Origin: Letharia columbiana
Lineage: Eukaryota > Ascomycota > Lecanoromycetes > Lecanorales > Parmeliaceae
Length of the DNA: 64,000 nt
Assembly: GCF_014066305.1 (NCBI RefSeq)
Contig: NW_023501052.1
Span: 186,001 to 250,000 of the forward strand
Reading direction: 5' to 3'
Below are positions 1 through 12,014 of the stretch, piece after piece. Every line of letters begins with the position of its first letter. Positions within the stretch are counted from its first letter, which is position 1. The position numbers and the translations under genes are program-made. The notes beneath the pieces were generated by a model. That model saw only the letters and a program-made list of their open reading frames with translations, did no database searches and was not told the origin of the DNA.

Positions 1-2176
1 TGATCAAGAATGGTTCTACTACCGACAGCCCAGTTTGTTTGGATTTGGACATGATGTAATCTGTGCAGAATGTAAGGATGGATGAGACCTACGCGGTCTG
101 TACTCAACAGTAGACTGTAAGCTAGTGATCGATACGTGGATAGCAGTCAAGGATCCTGAAGGAAGAATTAGGCTCCTCAGGGGCTGCACGGCTTGTGGCC
201 ACTGTAAGCGGATTCTAGGAGTGTGAGCTGTGAACTGAAAGTAAGCCGAGATGTCTTGCCTGCCTTTCTCAAAGGTTCGAAAAAGAACGAGGAATGAATG
301 ATGACCTAAAATCTCACCCTGAACGCCTGAGATCTGCATTCAAGACAAATCTTTTCATCAAAGCATGCAATCGAAAATTATTATAGGAAGCAAAACGAGC
401 TGCATATATATATGTAGATGCATGTGAAAAAAAACAGGAGGACAGATGGATGGTGGACTTGACACATGAAAGAGAGAGAGAGAGCGAATGGACGGATGGT
501 GAGGATGAGATAGTCGAGAATGTCGAAACGAAGAGAATATCAAGTCTGAACCCCAGATGAGAACACCAACCACAGTGAAAGGTGCAGCGAACGCTGGATC
601 TCAGCATGGTAACAGATGATTGGCGTTGGTAGAGAGCAGAAGTCAAAGTGGGTAATCCTGCAGCTGGAGGGGGACAGAAAATGCTATCAAGCTCGAATCG
701 ACCCAAAGACACCAGCGCAACATCTTGATATCTTGGGTAATATCAGCAGGTCAAGCCTAATTCTTCAAAAAATTACGGTTTCAAACCCCAATGCCTGCCC
801 AGACTGTATGAAGACTTGAAAATACCTTGAGTCGGAGTTGGGCTAAACACTGACGTTGAACAACTTTTGACTGAGCCTTGGCTCCAAAGCATGTCAAACG
901 GAAGAAAGACTAGAGATGGTAGCCGTAAGATTCTGGCGCTGACGCTTTAGCTCGTGGATACCGGTTGTCAAGTTGACAAAGTAAGCTTGAGTGTTTTGAG
1001 AAGCGTGCTCTAAAAGTTACTTGTGGAGACACAGTCGTTGTTTCTCAACCGATCAGTGCTTCTGTTTCGTCTCCTTAGCATACGTTAGAGTAGTTAGACA
1101 GCAAGAGAGAACAGGAAATCAACTGACCTCCTAGCTTCACGGAATACTTAGCCAGCACACTCCCCGTAGACTTTTCACCTCCGACATCACCACTAGTAGA
1201 CCGAGGAAGACATGAACAAATTCATAGATCCCTTTATGTCTGGCTCTGCGACAGACCACCACAATCAATCTGGGCATTTTGGAAAGCTCCGATGAAGTAC
1301 AATTACTAAACATCCCAAACTCAATATGTATCTGCCATGCGATGAAATTCTTGTGAGCACGAAAGGTGTTCAGAGAAAACAATACTTCCTTTTTTACCCT
1401 GTGAATTCAATGCTGAACTCAGTGAGCTTGGCTGAATAGTCAGTGACTTGTTCGAGACCGAAGAGGTCATTCTGCATTTCGTCACTCAACTTGCTCGACC
1501 CAGTAAGGAAGAACTAAATTAAGCCGAGGAGTTGCCTGGTTTGACCCCTTCTCATGGCCGATTTAGCGCATGGCGATACGTCGCTGCCGCGACTGGAGAC
1601 GATCACCTTTCGAGTCTTGCAATAGGTCATGCAAATGCCGATTCAACGGTGGCAGCGAAGACCGTGGCTGCGGCGGTGAAATACTTAGACTGCACGACAG
1701 CATGATGAGGTCAACGGGATGTGTTTGGTAGCTGTAGCATTTGGAAGCATCGATGAGCAAGTAGACAAAGGGAAGCCTCGCACCAATCCGATGGAGCCCA
1801 GCGGTTCAGACTCAATGGTATTGTATGAATCAGTTAGTGACCTTAGCGTAAGACCGCACGGATCAAAAGCTTAAGCGAGCATTCCTAGCCGTACACAGGT
1901 CTAAGTCAACAATACAGAATGCATTCCGAGAAAAAGACACTCAGTAGGGAGCCGTAGCCAAATGAGTGATGATACATTGAGGAGAAATCCACAGATCCTC
2001 AGCATAAAAACCTTGACCAAGTCGAGTTAGCTGCTACATGATGGCAGAGACCGTGCTCTCCTTCGTTTGATATTGATTGACACCAATGTTCCGATTCGTG
2101 TTAGACATCTACGGACACTTATCTCTTTCTACACCTTGCTCCGTTTTGCGTCTCAAAAAGACGCCCATTTTGGTAC
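1..2176. other. Gene-free stretch
   Basis: I see no credible gene here. Reading frames are short, lack recognisable motifs and have no plausible splice partners. A short (AG)n run lies near 471-486. The right part is the downstream flank of the minus-strand dehydrogenase gene. Confidence 0.5.
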
Positions 2177-3393
2177 CTAATCTTTCAGAGGCATGTCTTT
2201 CTGCTCATGGACTGGGCTCTTCAATTTCCCCGCCTCAAGAGCACTTCTAACATTGTCAACAACAAAGTGTTCCATCTTTTCTTGCGTCTCATACTTCGAT
2301 TACGTCAGCATATTATATGTAATTCCAGCGGTGACACTCACGGTCCATGTGCCCATGTGAGGTAGTAGCAGTACATGTGGATTGTCCACCAGTCCTTGAT
2401 GTATCTTTGGCTCTTCCTCGTAAACGTCCAAGCCAGCGGAGAACACTTTGCCATGACTAAGAGCCTTGACAAGAGCGGCCTCGTCAATGACAGCACCGCG
2501 AGCAGTGTTGACCATCACAACGCCATCTTTCATCTTTGAAAATTGCGGCGTTGATATCATGTGATGGGTTGATTTCTGGAGTGGTGTTAGTCAAGAGAGG
2601 AGGATGGATAGTTTCAGGGCAGGTGTGGCCGAACACAGCAGAAGGACAAATCTGTCTCAGCAAAAGCGGAAACTTACATTCAAAGGCACATTCAAACTTA
2701 TGACATCACTCGTCTCCAAAAGCTCCTCAAACCCAACATACTTCGCCCCTCCGCTCATCTCATCGCTCAGCTTGCTCCTGTTGTGATATTGCACATTCAT
2801 TCCCAGTGCTTCCGCCTTCTTCTTGAAATCTCTTCCTATTCCTCCCATACCTACAATACCTAATAATTTGCCCTCTGGATCATGCCCCAGAGGCGGTGGA
2901 GTCTTCCCACGAAATTCGCCCTTACGCAGGTTTATGAGAGGGGAGGCGAACATTCGGAGAGCACCAAGCATAAGGAAGAGGGAAGTATCAGCAGTTGCTG
3001 CGTCGACGGCAGTCGGGACATTAGACACGTGAATCCCCGCTTTGGTGCAGTCGGGAATATCGCACTGGTCGTACCCCGCGCCTGGTGGAGGAAGAATGTA
3101 TTAGCACAGGTGGAACTGGACGACCCTCTTTGATAAACACCAACCTCTCACCCACCATTGTGCGCCAAGAATCTTAAGCCCGCCTTTCCCAACTCTTCGC
3201 ATACCTCACCCTCAATTCTTCCTGTGATCTTGACGCTATTGAATGTCCTGTAGGCCGCTCTCACGCCATTGAAAGCGCCGCTGCGGCATTCTTTTAGGAA
3301 GTCTGAAGGATTGTCGGAGTTCGGTGTGACGAGTTGTGCGATTGAGGAAAGGGATTCAAAGGATTCTTTGGCGGATGGACTGAAGATTTTCAT
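2177..3393 (-). CDS. D-isomer-specific 2-hydroxyacid dehydrogenase (glyoxylate/hydroxypyruvate reductase type)
   Basis: NAD(P)H-dependent reductase of 2-oxoacids, most like fungal glyoxylate/hydroxypyruvate reductases; probably cytosolic. Four exons: 3393-3156, 3081-2678, 2575-2342 and 2293-2177, giving 330 residues, the family's usual length. The introns are 74, 102 and 48 nt. Joining exons 1 and 2 creates the HNGAGYD motif. The Rossmann loop GIVGMGGIGRDF is in exon 2. Exon 3 carries NTARG with the substrate-binding Arg, the EEEP segment with the catalytic Glu, and LLPHMGT with the catalytic His. The C-terminus reads KDMPLKD. The first true ATG is at 3393; a TTG just upstream is in frame but unlikely. 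The family is clear; substrate (glyoxylate, hydroxypyruvate or another 2-oxoacid) cannot be read from sequence. Confidence 0.9.
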
Positions 3394-4885
3394 GGTCAAT
3401 GCAGGTCTCTAGAGGGCTACAGAATAAACGGGACATGGTAGACGATTGGTGAGGTATGGGACCCTACTGTTCAATATCTCCAAGCAATAGGACCTTGGGC
3501 TTCGACATAATGCAGGACGTTGTCTCAAATGACGGGTAAGGAGATATCTCTGTACAAGAGAAAGGGCAAGGAAGGGGAAGGATAGATGAGACTGTCGTAC
3601 GAGGTATTTATCGCGGAGGCATATCCGCCCGGCTTTACTTTAATAATAAATCGGTGATAAGGGGACTTCTTTACCGCTTACGGAGGTCGGTACCAGGAAG
3701 TCCTGCAGAGCGCTAGTACCAACCCTAACCCTGATCTCGGAAGGCACCCTGTAACGGGGCCCAGCCCTGTAACCTGGGTGACCTTAGGCCTTGTTGGGCG
3801 CGATACCGGGCCTTTAGCCTCCTAATAAATGGGCGAAGGCCAGGTGACAATCCCGAAAGAGTTCCAAGAGCCTTGGCTAGGCAACCTCCGTAGAGATGTG
3901 GTCAAAAGCAGTCAGTGCAATAGGTACGAAGCGTCTAAATTCACTCCACAGTCATGAGATCTATCACTCATGTCTGTAGGTGGTTGTGGTATATCCCAAG
4001 AGGGTACAAGCCGTTGCGAGTGTAGGGACTGAATCTAGTCCAGTCAGTGGCATTTCGAGCATCATCGGTTACATAGGCAACCAGAATGCGAGCTAATATG
4101 CATCTCCAAAAGGGCAGCGGCAGGATAGGATTCGCCGCAGCCTGAATGCTGGCAAATGTATCTTGATTGATCTGGGGTATCCGGACAAGTAGGTCGTCTA
4201 ATCTATGCCAACATGCTCAAATTTAGTTTCTTTTTACCAACTCACCTTACGCAGGCTGCAGCAGAGTACTGCGAGCGCTGCGGGCTTTCAAGGGCGCCGA
4301 AATTGGCCACTGGATGTTGTATGATGGGAGAAGAGGCTTGAGGCGCTCGAGTGGCGTGCTGCAGAGGTATTATTAGCATTTGAAAGGAGCGGCAAGTAAG
4401 CATGGTCGTAGAAGCAAATTCGACGAGGCTGCAGGATAATAGCTGCAAAAAGGCGGGCGAAAAGTGTATGATAGTCAGCGGGGAGTAGAGGTGACCTTAT
4501 GCTTTCTGTGTGTGAAGAGCAAAGAGCGCCTGCGCCTGCCATAGCGCCGTCAAGGGAAACGAGCTTCTGTGAAAATGCCTTGATTATCATGAAGAGTCCT
4601 TCCTTCACGCTGCTAAAGATGCATGATGGTATCGCTGTATTGTACATGCTTGAGCTTTACACCCGTAAGCCAGTCGTGTAAATCCTTTCTAAAGAACGAT
4701 GACAACATGCTGTGACCGTAGTCGCCTCTCAATAAGATCAGTATGCATGTGCGGTTCCCTCCGTAGTCACTTCCCCGGACTTTGATGCCAGCAAGACTCC
4801 ACCATCATGAAAGGCCTGATTCTCTTCGATCCCCATAATGCAACCGAGATTTCTTGCTTCTTCTGCCGTTTCATGTATGATCCTC
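3394..4885. other. Intergenic region with a GC-rich patch
   Basis: No gene is supported. It is the promoter side of the dehydrogenase and the downstream side of the Zn2Cys6 gene. About 3600-3880 is compositionally distinct, with short repeated words such as cctgtaac and aataaat. It may be a transposon remnant, but I see no open frame or clear terminal repeat. Confidence 0.4.
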
Positions 4886-7062
4886 CTAGCGCCTGATAAT
4901 CGAGCTTCTGTGAGCCATGCCGCAGAGTCTTTGGACGACCTGATTAGTCCCCTTCCCGTTCGACTCATCCTCGATGAACTTCTTCGCCACGAACACCTTT
5001 GTCCTCGCACTGTCCTCGTCGTTGTTCGCAGGCTGCTGCAAGTTTTCCGGAAATTCTGATATGCGTGCTCCGACATGTCGAGCAACCATCACTGAATAGA
5101 TGACGTCTCTGTTCTCCCGGCTGTCCAGGAGGCCGCGGCAGCTTGTGAGCGTGTCGTCGATTTGTTTGGCAGCGCTAGCCTCGTCGTCTTGAATGGTGAG
5201 GAATGTGTGGACGAGGCGCCAGAAGTCGCGCTCGCGGGTTTTCAGTTGGTCGTTTAGAGCTGTGCCATTGCTCTCTTCAGACGCCTGTGAAGGTGCTGAG
5301 GAGGAATCAAGATATTCCCCAGTCACTAAGTTTTCGAAAATTTCCATTCTCTTAGCGGCATCACGAACCCCTTCTTTGCTATCTTGCTCATCGACTGGTG
5401 ATTTACCCGCAACTTGCCGGCACATTCCTATCATTGCCCAGACCACTGTGGCCTCGAGGCTCTGTGTGACTCCCCAATTTTGATAGTAGCTAGGGTGCGT
5501 CCGATCTATAGCGTATCGTTGAATGAGTGTTTGGAATTGGTCGCACAGCCGACTGTTTTGCATAAGATGTGTCATGCCCCTCAGTCCAAACCACTTGGTT
5601 TCCAGGAACTTGTCTATGCCGGGTGCGTACACGGTAATCCATATGTGTTTGATCTCTTCACGTGTAGCAGCCGAAATCGTAGTTGGTGGTGCAGGCGGAG
5701 GAGGGGATACCCCCCTTATACAGAGGAGCTCTTCGATCTTTGTTCGCTTCGCTAGAACGGTGTGTTAGTTAAGATGATATTGCCAACGCGAGATGCATGA
5801 GGCCCAGACTTGACTTGATAAGACTTACCTCGATGGCCTTGCTGATCCGACGCAGCTGATGGATACGGAGTCCCCGTCCCTAATGGCTCCTTGCTGTCTT
5901 GCATTTGTGCTGCTCCCCCTTCAAGTGTTGGGTCTATAGCAGCACCGTAGTCGTAAGGTTGGACGGTAGAAGTTTCTGAATCTGTCCCTGCTGGACCGTA
6001 GCCTTGAGAGCCAGCGTGCACGTAGCCTTGAGGGGGTGGTGGGTATGGCGACGAATTCGCAGATTGTGTAGAGGACGCAGCACCAAGGGCAGGCTGGATA
6101 GCTGTTGGCCCTGGTTGTGATTTGAAGATCGGGTCGTAACCTAAACAGTCGCGTTTACTTTTCTGACAATTTCTGCAAGCTGGATGGGTTTCGTCACACT
6201 GTGTGTGATAGATCCTAAAGTCAGCGGAGTCCAAATATGCTGTGTCGTTGAGTGTGGATTTATGAATTCGACTCCTTCACAGATCGTGAATATAAAGAGT
6301 GAAGCAGCCCACGCTCGCTTGACACGGTCGCTACTACCCGATCGCCCCAAGGAACTCGGTAAATGTTAAACGAAGACAACTACATCTGCAACAAGGGGAG
6401 GGGGATTTTGACTCGTCGTTGCCCTGGGTGCGCTGCGAATTTTACAAGTGCAATTTACATACCTTGATGCGGCGCTTGCGACAAGTCAGACACCCAGTCT
6501 TTGTCCTCCGCTTGATCTCCTTCTTGTGTCGCCCGCCGGACATTTGCCTGCCGTCTGGCGGTATGGGGTATCGAACAGGGGCGTTTGGGTCGGAGGTAGG
6601 GGGTGGATATTGACCTTGTCCGTAGTACTGGCCCATGTTTGGTGGCATTGCGGAGCCCATGGGAGAAGGTTGTCCGCCTTGTTGCGACTGCTGATGTTGT
6701 GGCTGAGATATGCCATCAATCGATCGAATGGGAGGCAAGCTGATATTAGGATGAGCCATGTTCGATCCAGAGGGAGAATTAGCTTGCCCTTGCCCTTCAG
6801 GTGGAGGATAATTGAACTGAGCAGCCATAGAGGGCGCTGAATAGCTGGGATATGAATTCGGTTGATAGGACTGCGCGGTATCACTCTGCTGTGACATGAC
6901 CTGCGGCCAGGGTGTGTGGCCGAAGTGTGGGGGTTGCGTGGAAGGCCAGGTACTCGTAGGCGTACCCTCAAGGCGGACAGCTAGGGAGGAATTGTTCAAG
7001 TCCTCGAGGAATGGCATCCCGCGGCGGCCAAAGTGAAATTTAGCGGCGGCCACGTTCTTCAT
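4886..7062 (-). CDS. Zn(II)2Cys6 transcription factor
   Basis: Fungal-type binuclear zinc cluster regulator, nuclear, 611 residues. Exons: 7062-6463, 6198-5829 and 5751-4886; introns are 264 and 77 nt. Residues 1-185 are Pro/Gln/Ser/Tyr-rich and look disordered. The cluster straddles the first intron: CLTCRKRRIK joins CDETHPACRNCQ, giving C-x2-C-x6-C-x6-C-x2-C-x6-C around residues 191-217, preceded by a basic stretch. A second Pro/Ser/Gln-rich linker follows. Exon 3 encodes a helical C-terminal region of the type found after fungal zinc clusters. The intron inside the zinc cluster is long for this window. A downstream frame (4738-5085) could be an alternative 3' end but has no convincing donor, so I end at the in-frame TAG at 4886. 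Targets are unknown. Confidence 0.88.
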
Positions 7063-8032
7063 CTAAAATTCCGCAAAAATATCGTTGAGACCTCCTCACA
7101 ATCTACGATCGCTTTGGTAAGTCACAATTACATTAATTATATAAAGCGGAGTTGGGCATTTTTCGATTAATTAAATAAGTCTATAACAAGAATCAAAAGC
7201 CCCAGGCGCGGAGGTGGCTCGATGTATGTCAGCCTCGGGAACGGCTAAAACATCTCACCTGTGAACCGGCTGTTCATAAAAATGGCATCAAAGCTGGGTA
7301 GCCCCTTGAAGTATCTTCCCCGTATAGAGGTATGTAATCATAAGTTCGCGCCGAATGCGATTTGACCTCGGACAAAGACGGACCCCAGTATATGGTTCAT
7401 ACTTCATGTTTACTGAATCGGTGAGCACGAGTTCAGCGTTTAGCATTAGAAGCGCAGAGCGCCGTCACGTCTATCGATACTGAAGAAGCACGTCTGAAGA
7501 CGATTCTCCTTCGATCTCCTTCAAGTCTTCAACCTCGCTTCCTCCGAAAGGAAGAGAGGAATGGAGCTAGAAGAGACGAAGAACGTTCGAAGGAAGGGTA
7601 CCTCTAAGCGACCGTTTCTCCCGCAAGCCTCAACCTAAACAGATGGGTTGTGTTGAATGACAGCTGATGATGCAGTACACATGTGCCCATGTCATCGATG
7701 TGGATCCAAAAGGTGTGTTGGTATGAATGAGTGCTCATTCTTCTTGCTGGAACTATGGATTTCTCCACGATGATCCATCATCTCGAAAGGATTTCAAATG
7801 TTCGTCCACATCTAGTTCACTCTTCCAATATCAGCCAGAGCCTAGCTGTCCTCGATCTCCGAGCGAACCCTCGCGAATTCGCCCTAGGCCAGGTAGCAAT
7901 GCAACACAGTGTCAGTAGACGTTTTGGTTGCTCGGCTCGATTTTAAGTAAAGCTGATAGTGGTGTTGCTGTTATTATTGTTGGTGGTGGTGGTAGGAGGT
8001 CCACCTCACAGGCTCGTTTAGTTGCTGTCAGA
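7063..8032. other. Intergenic region
   Basis: Promoter of the Zn2Cys6 gene on the left and the 3' flank of the Cwf19 gene on the right. A short AT-rich patch lies near 7120-7180. No gene or repeat is evident. Confidence 0.4.
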
Positions 8033-10222
8033 TCATGAAACTGTTAAGACCCTCGTCCAGTCAAACTTCTCCCATCTCTTCCTAAATCCTTCGACCCTCC
8101 TATCTCCGCCTCTGTTCCACCGGCCTTGCCTCTTCACAATGTCGGGAGCAACATCGAGCATACCACCTATGATCTCCCTAGCAAAAAGATCACCTTTTGG
8201 CCATCGATTAGCATCTTCCACAATGTGACCAATTCCACCATCGATTTCGAACCACACATGAAAGTACGGCATCTCCTTGGCTAGCGTCCGTCGGAAAGCC
8301 GTTTTACCCTGACCTTGCTTGGCCTTGAAAAGCGTGTCAATGATCTTCTTGTGTTGCGTCCACTCCTCGTCAGATGTAAGAATTGCCTCCTTGAAGAACG
8401 CTGGTGCGGTCTCCCCAAGGCTGTACGGTAGTGGCACGACTTCCATGCCAGCATGCTTCTTTCGCTGTGGTACTGCGGCATTTTCGTAGAAAATGACATC
8501 TCTGCCATGGTCATGATACATTCGAGTGAGACTCTTCATGAAATTCTGCCAAAGGATTAACTACTCGCTTACAACAAAGGAATTGGTTCATCGACGTACT
8601 CTGATCTCTTCCCATTCATCGTCATCACACTCCAAGAGATTGCCTCGATGTTGCACCGGTATGATGCATGCTCCGCCTTCACTGATCTCGGGCTCCGTAG
8701 GAAGAGTGAGGTAGACTCTAGTGGCTAGAGATACAATTGGCGCAACTGGAGGCGTATTTGTATCTTCGTGATGGCAGAGAGGGCAATTGTCCAAAATGCG
8801 GTTCATCATCTGAAAATCCGATATTGCCGTATTCTTGAGATTGATCTCAGACCGTTGTACACGCTTCGCAAGCTTGTTGGCGTTCTCGTCCATGTAGTCC
8901 AAATCGTTCTGAGTGAGAGTCAGCGAACTCTCATTTGTTTGGAAAGGAATACGTACGTCAAATTTCGCATCCTTAGCTATCCTCTCTGCGAAACGTTGTC
9001 CATCTCCACCAGCCTGGTTGCGCAATCGCCGCTCTTGCCGGACCATATCTTCAATGCTCATGTCTTCATTCTCTTCTACTAGGCCCCTCTCCCGACCCCG
9101 TTTGTTGTCGATCCTATTGACCTCGCCTTCACGCGACCCAGTCAACATCCTGTTATGCATGGCCCCAAGGATAACTGTGTCAGGTTGTTTGCTCTTGGCG
9201 AAAGCAGCCATAGAATTGTTGTACTCAGCTTCCAATATAGCAGCGTTGGATGAACCTCGGACTTTGGCTTTCAGCATCTGTGCCTTGAGTCTATTCAGCG
9301 CAGTCTGGTCCAATGGCACGGTCGTTGCAAGTGGCTTCTCTGCATCAATCTCACGAGAAAGTTCTTGCACATCCGGCTCATCATGCTCCGGCCCGGAACC
9401 CTTGTTTCGCAGACCTGTATCTAACTTTCGCTCCTCAAACAGCTCACCACTTGGCTTTTCCTTCCCCACATAGCCTTCACCGTAAGTGTCTCTCCTGTCG
9501 AGCTCTATCTGCTCTTCTCTAGCATCGTCAAACGTTCTTAAATCTCCATATTGTTTTTCCGCCATCTCGTCTACGGGTTTCCCAGTTTCTTCTGCCTGTT
9601 TGTAGACACGGTTCAGCTTGCTCATCCGCCAATGAGCTCCTGCATCACCAAAGACGTAGTCGACCTCGTGTTGTGCGGGCTTCTCAATAAAATCTTCCGA
9701 GATGTCTCTGCCATCAGCCAGATATTGTAGATGATGCTTGTTCAACTCGTTTTCATGGATTTTGAGCTCGAAGTCGGCCTTTGACGGTCTTGACGTGATT
9801 GGCTCAAATGGCCCCCTGACACCCTTTTGTGTGTAGTCAATATCTGAGGCAGAGGGTTGTTCCATCCAAGAATCTCTCTTTGTTTCACCGATGGAATCTG
9901 AGGTTGGGATGTGACCGTCATTCTTCGCTGGCCCCCAAGTAGCTGGGTCCTCCGTCTCACCTTCGCCTTGTGAGGCCCCACGGTTCGTACGCTCCCCCCT
10001 AAATCCTAGTGATATCTTGCGATTGCCATGCGCCCTGTTGTTGTCATCTCTGCTGGTGGAACGCTTCGTCCTCTTGTGCCTGCGATGATCTTCTCCATCG
10101 CCATGGTGCTTCCTATGATGCCTGTGATGTTTTCTACTTCCCTCGTATCCATGACTAGACTTGATTTTCTCTTCCTCGTTCTTGCCCTCGGCCAGTAACT
10201 TTTCAAAGTCTTCAAGAGCCAT
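8033..10222 (-). CDS. cwf19: Cwf19/CwfJ-type pre-mRNA splicing factor
   Basis: Late spliceosome and lariat-associated factor of the Cwf19/CWF19L family, nuclear, 695 residues. Exons: 10222-8957, 8908-8600 and 8545-8033. The N-terminus MALEDFEKLLAE matches the family start; an in-frame extension to 10390 lies in a repeat-bearing leader and is rejected. Residues 25-60 are His/Arg/Lys-rich. The C-terminal half has the two CwfJ domains: CPLCHHEDT with its Cys/His pair, then the HIT-like part ending with GHIVEDANRWPKGD. The 48-nt intron 8909-8956 is a multiple of three with no stop, so an unspliced reading would add 16 residues between KFD and NDLDYMDE. The second intron (8546-8599) joins EEIR to NFMKSL. 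Confidence 0.92.
8909..8956 (-). other. Intron of length 3n without stop codon in cwf19
   Basis: Donor GTACGT and acceptor CTCAG bound 48 nt that stay open in frame. Removing them restores the family-like run KFD-NDLDYMDEN. It is easily missed in gene models because it does not break the frame, and retention would make a slightly longer protein. Confidence 0.75.
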
Positions 10223-10298
10223 AGTCACATGGCTGTGATTCTTGGACAACATATTGAGATAATGAACCCTTAGAAGATCAAAAAATATGCACGCGGAA

Positions 10299-10544
10299 TT
10301 AGCGTATGCAGGAAATGTTACGATTCTTGGCACTGAGAAAATCGCACACACATCTATCAACTCCCTCTGAATCTCTTCCAGAGTAATCAATACGTATTTA
10401 AGAATAATTATTCTAAACCAAGATACTTAGTTTTATCTGCCCTATAATTTAGCCCTCAATTTTTGGTCCTCGATTTTGGTAGCTGATAGGTATGTGTGCG
10501 ATTTTCTCGATGCCAAGAATTGTAACATTTTCTGTATACGCTAA
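10299..10544. repeat. Imperfect inverted repeat in a divergent promoter
   Basis: Positions 10299-10363 and 10478-10544 are inverted copies of about 65 nt with only a few differences, mostly transitions. The spacer of about 115 nt is AT-rich. The arms sit between the divergently transcribed cwf19 (start 10222) and GPN GTPase (start 10713) genes, so they overlap the leader or promoter of both. It could be a short terminal-inverted-repeat element or a duplicated promoter block. Confidence 0.8.
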
Positions 10545-10712
10545 AACTATTTCCGCTGTCCCCGCAGGAGATGGAAATCAACACCTTGAATAGTACTCTC
10601 GTACAGCAGTGGAATCTCACAAATACGCACCCCCTGCCAGCATCCGATTCTGTCTGCTCATGGTAATAGTTACGAGTCACAGACTGAAAAGACAAGTACA
10701 CACATTTTCAAC

Positions 10713-12014
10713 ATGACGGCTAAACCGCCTGTGGTCATTGTTTGTGTTGGCATGGCTGGTGAGTCTACCTTCAATGTCTACCACGCACAAACCTAGCTGA
10801 TCACGCACGGTTGCATAGGCTCAGGCAAGACAACGTTCATGCAAAGAATCAATTCGCATTTACACTCAAAGCGTGAACCGCCTTATGTTATCAACCTAGA
10901 TCCTGCTGTTCGCAACGTCCCATTTGAGAGTAATATCGACATAAGGGACTCTCTCAACTACAAAGAGGTGATGCGGGAATACAATCTGGGTCCTAATGGA
11001 GGGATCGTCACATCGCTAAATATATTTGCAACGAAGATAGACCAAATCATCAATATACTAGAGAAACGCACAGCTCCGAATCCGGAAACTCCTAAGGCCA
11101 AGCCAATCAAGAACATCATCGTGGATACTCCAGGCCAGATTGAGGTCTTTATGTGGAGTGCTTCTGGAAGTATCCTTCTCGAATCGCTTGCGTCATCGTT
11201 TCCTACAGTCGTGGCATACATCATTGATACCCCCCGGACAAGCTCGACAAGCACATTCATGAGTAACATGCTTTATGCCTGCAGCATACTTTACAAAACG
11301 AAGTTACCAATGATTCTAGTGTTTAACAAGACGGATGTCAAGGACGCCGATTTTGCAAAAGAGTGGATGACGGACTTCGAAGCCTTTCAAGCAGCTCTAA
11401 AGCAAGAAGAGGACGGCGGAAGCTTTGGTGGGGTGGATGGTGGTGGAGGATTTGGAGGAGGCAGTGGTTATATGGGATCGCTACTGAACAGTATGAGTCT
11501 GATGCTTGAGGAATTTTATCGACATCTAAGTGTTGTGGGAGTCAGCTCCATGACGGGGAAAGGTATTGACGATTTCTTTACGGCAGTCGGAGAGAAGGCG
11601 GACGAATTCGAGAGGGACTACAAACCAGAGCTTGAGAAGCGAAGAAAGGAGAGACAAGAAGAAAAGGCAAGCAAGAGGGAGAAAGATCTTGGGAAGATGA
11701 TGAAGGATATGAATGTTTCGGAGTCAAGGAATGCATCGGGTGGTCCAAACAAGGCCGGCGTTGCCCAAAGACATCATGTTGATACCCTAAGCGATCTGGA
11801 GGACAACTCAAATTCCGAGTCTGAGGCGCAAATGGTTGAGCCAGACGAGGATGAAGTGGACGAGGACGGAGCAGAAGATGAGGCCTACATGGATGACGGA
11901 CTCACAAAGCGCTACAAGCAGGCAATAGCACCTACCACTCAGGCAGCTTCCTCAGGAGGAGATTCCTCTGAACAAAGTTTCGCCAAATATCTACGGACGA
12001 CTCAGGTGGGATAA
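10713..12014 (+). CDS. npa3: GPN-loop GTPase 1 (Npa3-type)
   Basis: GTPase needed for RNA polymerase II assembly and nuclear import, cytoplasmic/shuttling; 413 residues. Exon 1 is 10713-10758 and exon 2 starts at 10819 after a 60-nt intron that splits the P-loop: VCVGMAG joins SGKTTF. Visible motifs are the GPNGG insertion loop that names the family, DTPGQIE (switch II), and FNKTD (G4). The C-terminal third is acidic with a Lys/Glu-rich coiled-coil-like stretch (residues about 280-320) and a Glu/Asp-rich tail, as usual in Gpn1 rather than Gpn2/3. A Gly-rich insert ([14 protein letters not shown]) lies near residue 215. The gene is divergent from cwf19. Confidence 0.94.

Noticed and set aside
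3717..3735. Telomere-like ccctaaccct
   Set aside because: Only two units inside gene-bearing DNA; not a telomere or a convincing interstitial array.
4738..5085. Alternative C-terminal exon of the Zn2Cys6 gene
   Set aside because: The main frame reaches a natural stop at 4886 and I see no convincing donor leading into this frame.
10223..10390. N-terminal extension of cwf19
   Set aside because: The family start is MALEDFEKLL at 10222, and the extension is part of the inverted-repeat arm.
10456..10701. Small minus-strand frame upstream of the GPN GTPase
   Set aside because: It is mostly the second arm of the inverted repeat and has no motif.
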